Below, in pieces: positions 63,595 through 64,000 of a stretch of 64,000 nucleotides of DNA. The notes below the pieces were generated by a model. That model searched no databases and was not told the origin of the DNA. It worked only from the letters and a program-made list of their open reading frames with translations. A program made the translations under genes and the position numbers. Source of the DNA: Chromatiaceae bacterium (GTDB lineage: Bacteria; Pseudomonadota; Gammaproteobacteria; Chromatiales; Chromatiaceae); the NCBI GenBank assembly GCA_024235415.1, contig JACKML010000007.1, forward strand, positions 136,843 through 200,842. The letters are read 5' to 3'. Each line of letters starts with the position of its first letter. Position 1 is the stretch's first letter.

Positions 63595-64000
63595 ATGCAG
63601 GCGCTCAGCAGAAGATTCCGGGCATTCCGACGCGGCAAGCGTGTCGCCCGGCTGGCGCTGGCATTGCTGCTGGTGCTCAATCCGCTGCTCGCGGTAATCC
63701 CAAGCGCGGTAGCTGCTGAAGCCGGCCCGGGTGGCCAGGGCGCCGGCGCCATGCCCTGTCACACCGCTGCTGCCCATGCCCCGGATGTGGCGCTGCCCGA
63801 GCGCCAGGCACAATGCCCTCACTGCAGCGATCACGCGCCTCCGTTCTCATGTCATTGTTGCGGCCAGGCGGCGCCGGCCGGGCTGCTCACCGCGTCCCTG
63901 GCGCTGCGACGCAGCTGCGGTGCCCTTTGGCAGCGACCCGTCGCCCAGGTGGACGCGCTACCGATGCCACACCGTGAGACCGTGTACCGCCCTCCCAGGC
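63595..64000 (+). CDS. DUF2946/CopL-like exported metal-site protein, 3' cut by window
   Basis: An open frame from ATG 63595 with no stop before the window end (at least 135 residues). N-terminal signal (LALALLLVLNPLLAVIPSAV then AAEA), followed by Cys/His-rich segments MPCHTAAAHAPD, QCPHCSDHAP and FSCHCCGQ, and the tail ETVYRPPR. This pattern is typical of DUF2946/CopL-type small proteins near copper genes. The function is probably periplasmic metal handling, as the MerR-HMA context suggests. Confidence 0.65.
   Translation, partial: MQALSRRFRAFRRGKRVARLALALLLVLNPLLAVIPSAVAAEAGPGGQGAGAMPCHTAAAHAPDVALPERQAQCPHCSDHAPPFSCHCCGQAAPAGLLTASLALRRSCGALWQRPVAQVDALPMPHRETVYRPPR

Overview
This is a 64 kb chromosomal segment with high GC content, dense short intergenic gaps and proteobacterial operon structure. 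The gene orders dapF-DUF484-xerC-hslVU, DUF971-ubiE-ubiJ-ubiB and gpmI/envC/ctpA/yibQ with rhodanese-secB-gpsA all point to a gammaproteobacterium. Pyruvate:ferredoxin oxidoreductase, an FNR-like site, bacteriohemerythrin, tungstate transport and sulfur-type regulators suggest a facultative or microaerobic lifestyle. Genus cannot be assigned by eye. No rRNA, tRNA or CRISPR array was seen.

Layout. 1-6.2 kb: lysA (5' cut by the window), a methyltransferase, dapF, DUF484, xerC, hslV and hslU. 6.3-22.3 kb: an accessory block sitting where DUF971-ubiE normally follows hslU. It holds bacteriohemerythrin, nifJ with a dihydroorotate-dehydrogenase-like partner, two small membrane proteins, a tungstate/molybdate block (MOT1-type permease, TupB-TupC-TupA, HTH-PBP regulator), an SLC13 transporter, pcm, a lone TIR protein and an unknown permease. 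22.4-26.6 kb: the interrupted housekeeping run resumes with DUF971, ubiE, ubiJ, ubiB and DUF2058.

26.8-30.7 kb: an AT-richer stretch of small genes separated by attC-like sites, with no integron integrase in the window. I read it as an integron gene-cassette cluster. Its cargo is a HEPN protein, membrane proteins, a YidI-like gene broken by an amber codon, a yefM-yoeB toxin-antitoxin pair with its operator, a decayed parDE pair and a lipoprotein.

30.7-45.4 kb: an OmpA-like protein, a second SLC13 transporter, and a minus-strand malonate operon (GntR regulator, TRAP PQM transporter, malonyl-CoA decarboxylase, TauE-like permease, malonyl-CoA synthetase, YiiD-type thioesterase). A frameshifted thiol peroxidase pseudogene, mmsA and OsmC follow. 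45.8-53.2 kb: a second TRAP system with a Tat-exported binding protein, an amidase and a tiny membrane protein, next to 2-hydroxyacid dehydrogenase, GlcG-like and GarR-like genes; this looks like hydroxy-acid or glyoxylate-level carbon use.

53.2-64 kb: an unknown anchored protein, DJ-1, YibQ, CtpA, EnvC and GpmI on the minus strand. ArsR regulator, rhodanese, SecB and GpsA follow on the plus strand, and a MerR-HMA-DUF2946-like metal-response group runs off the window end. The most unusual features are the cassette cluster with its broken toxin-antitoxin genes and the 16 kb accessory block splitting hslVU from ubiEJB.
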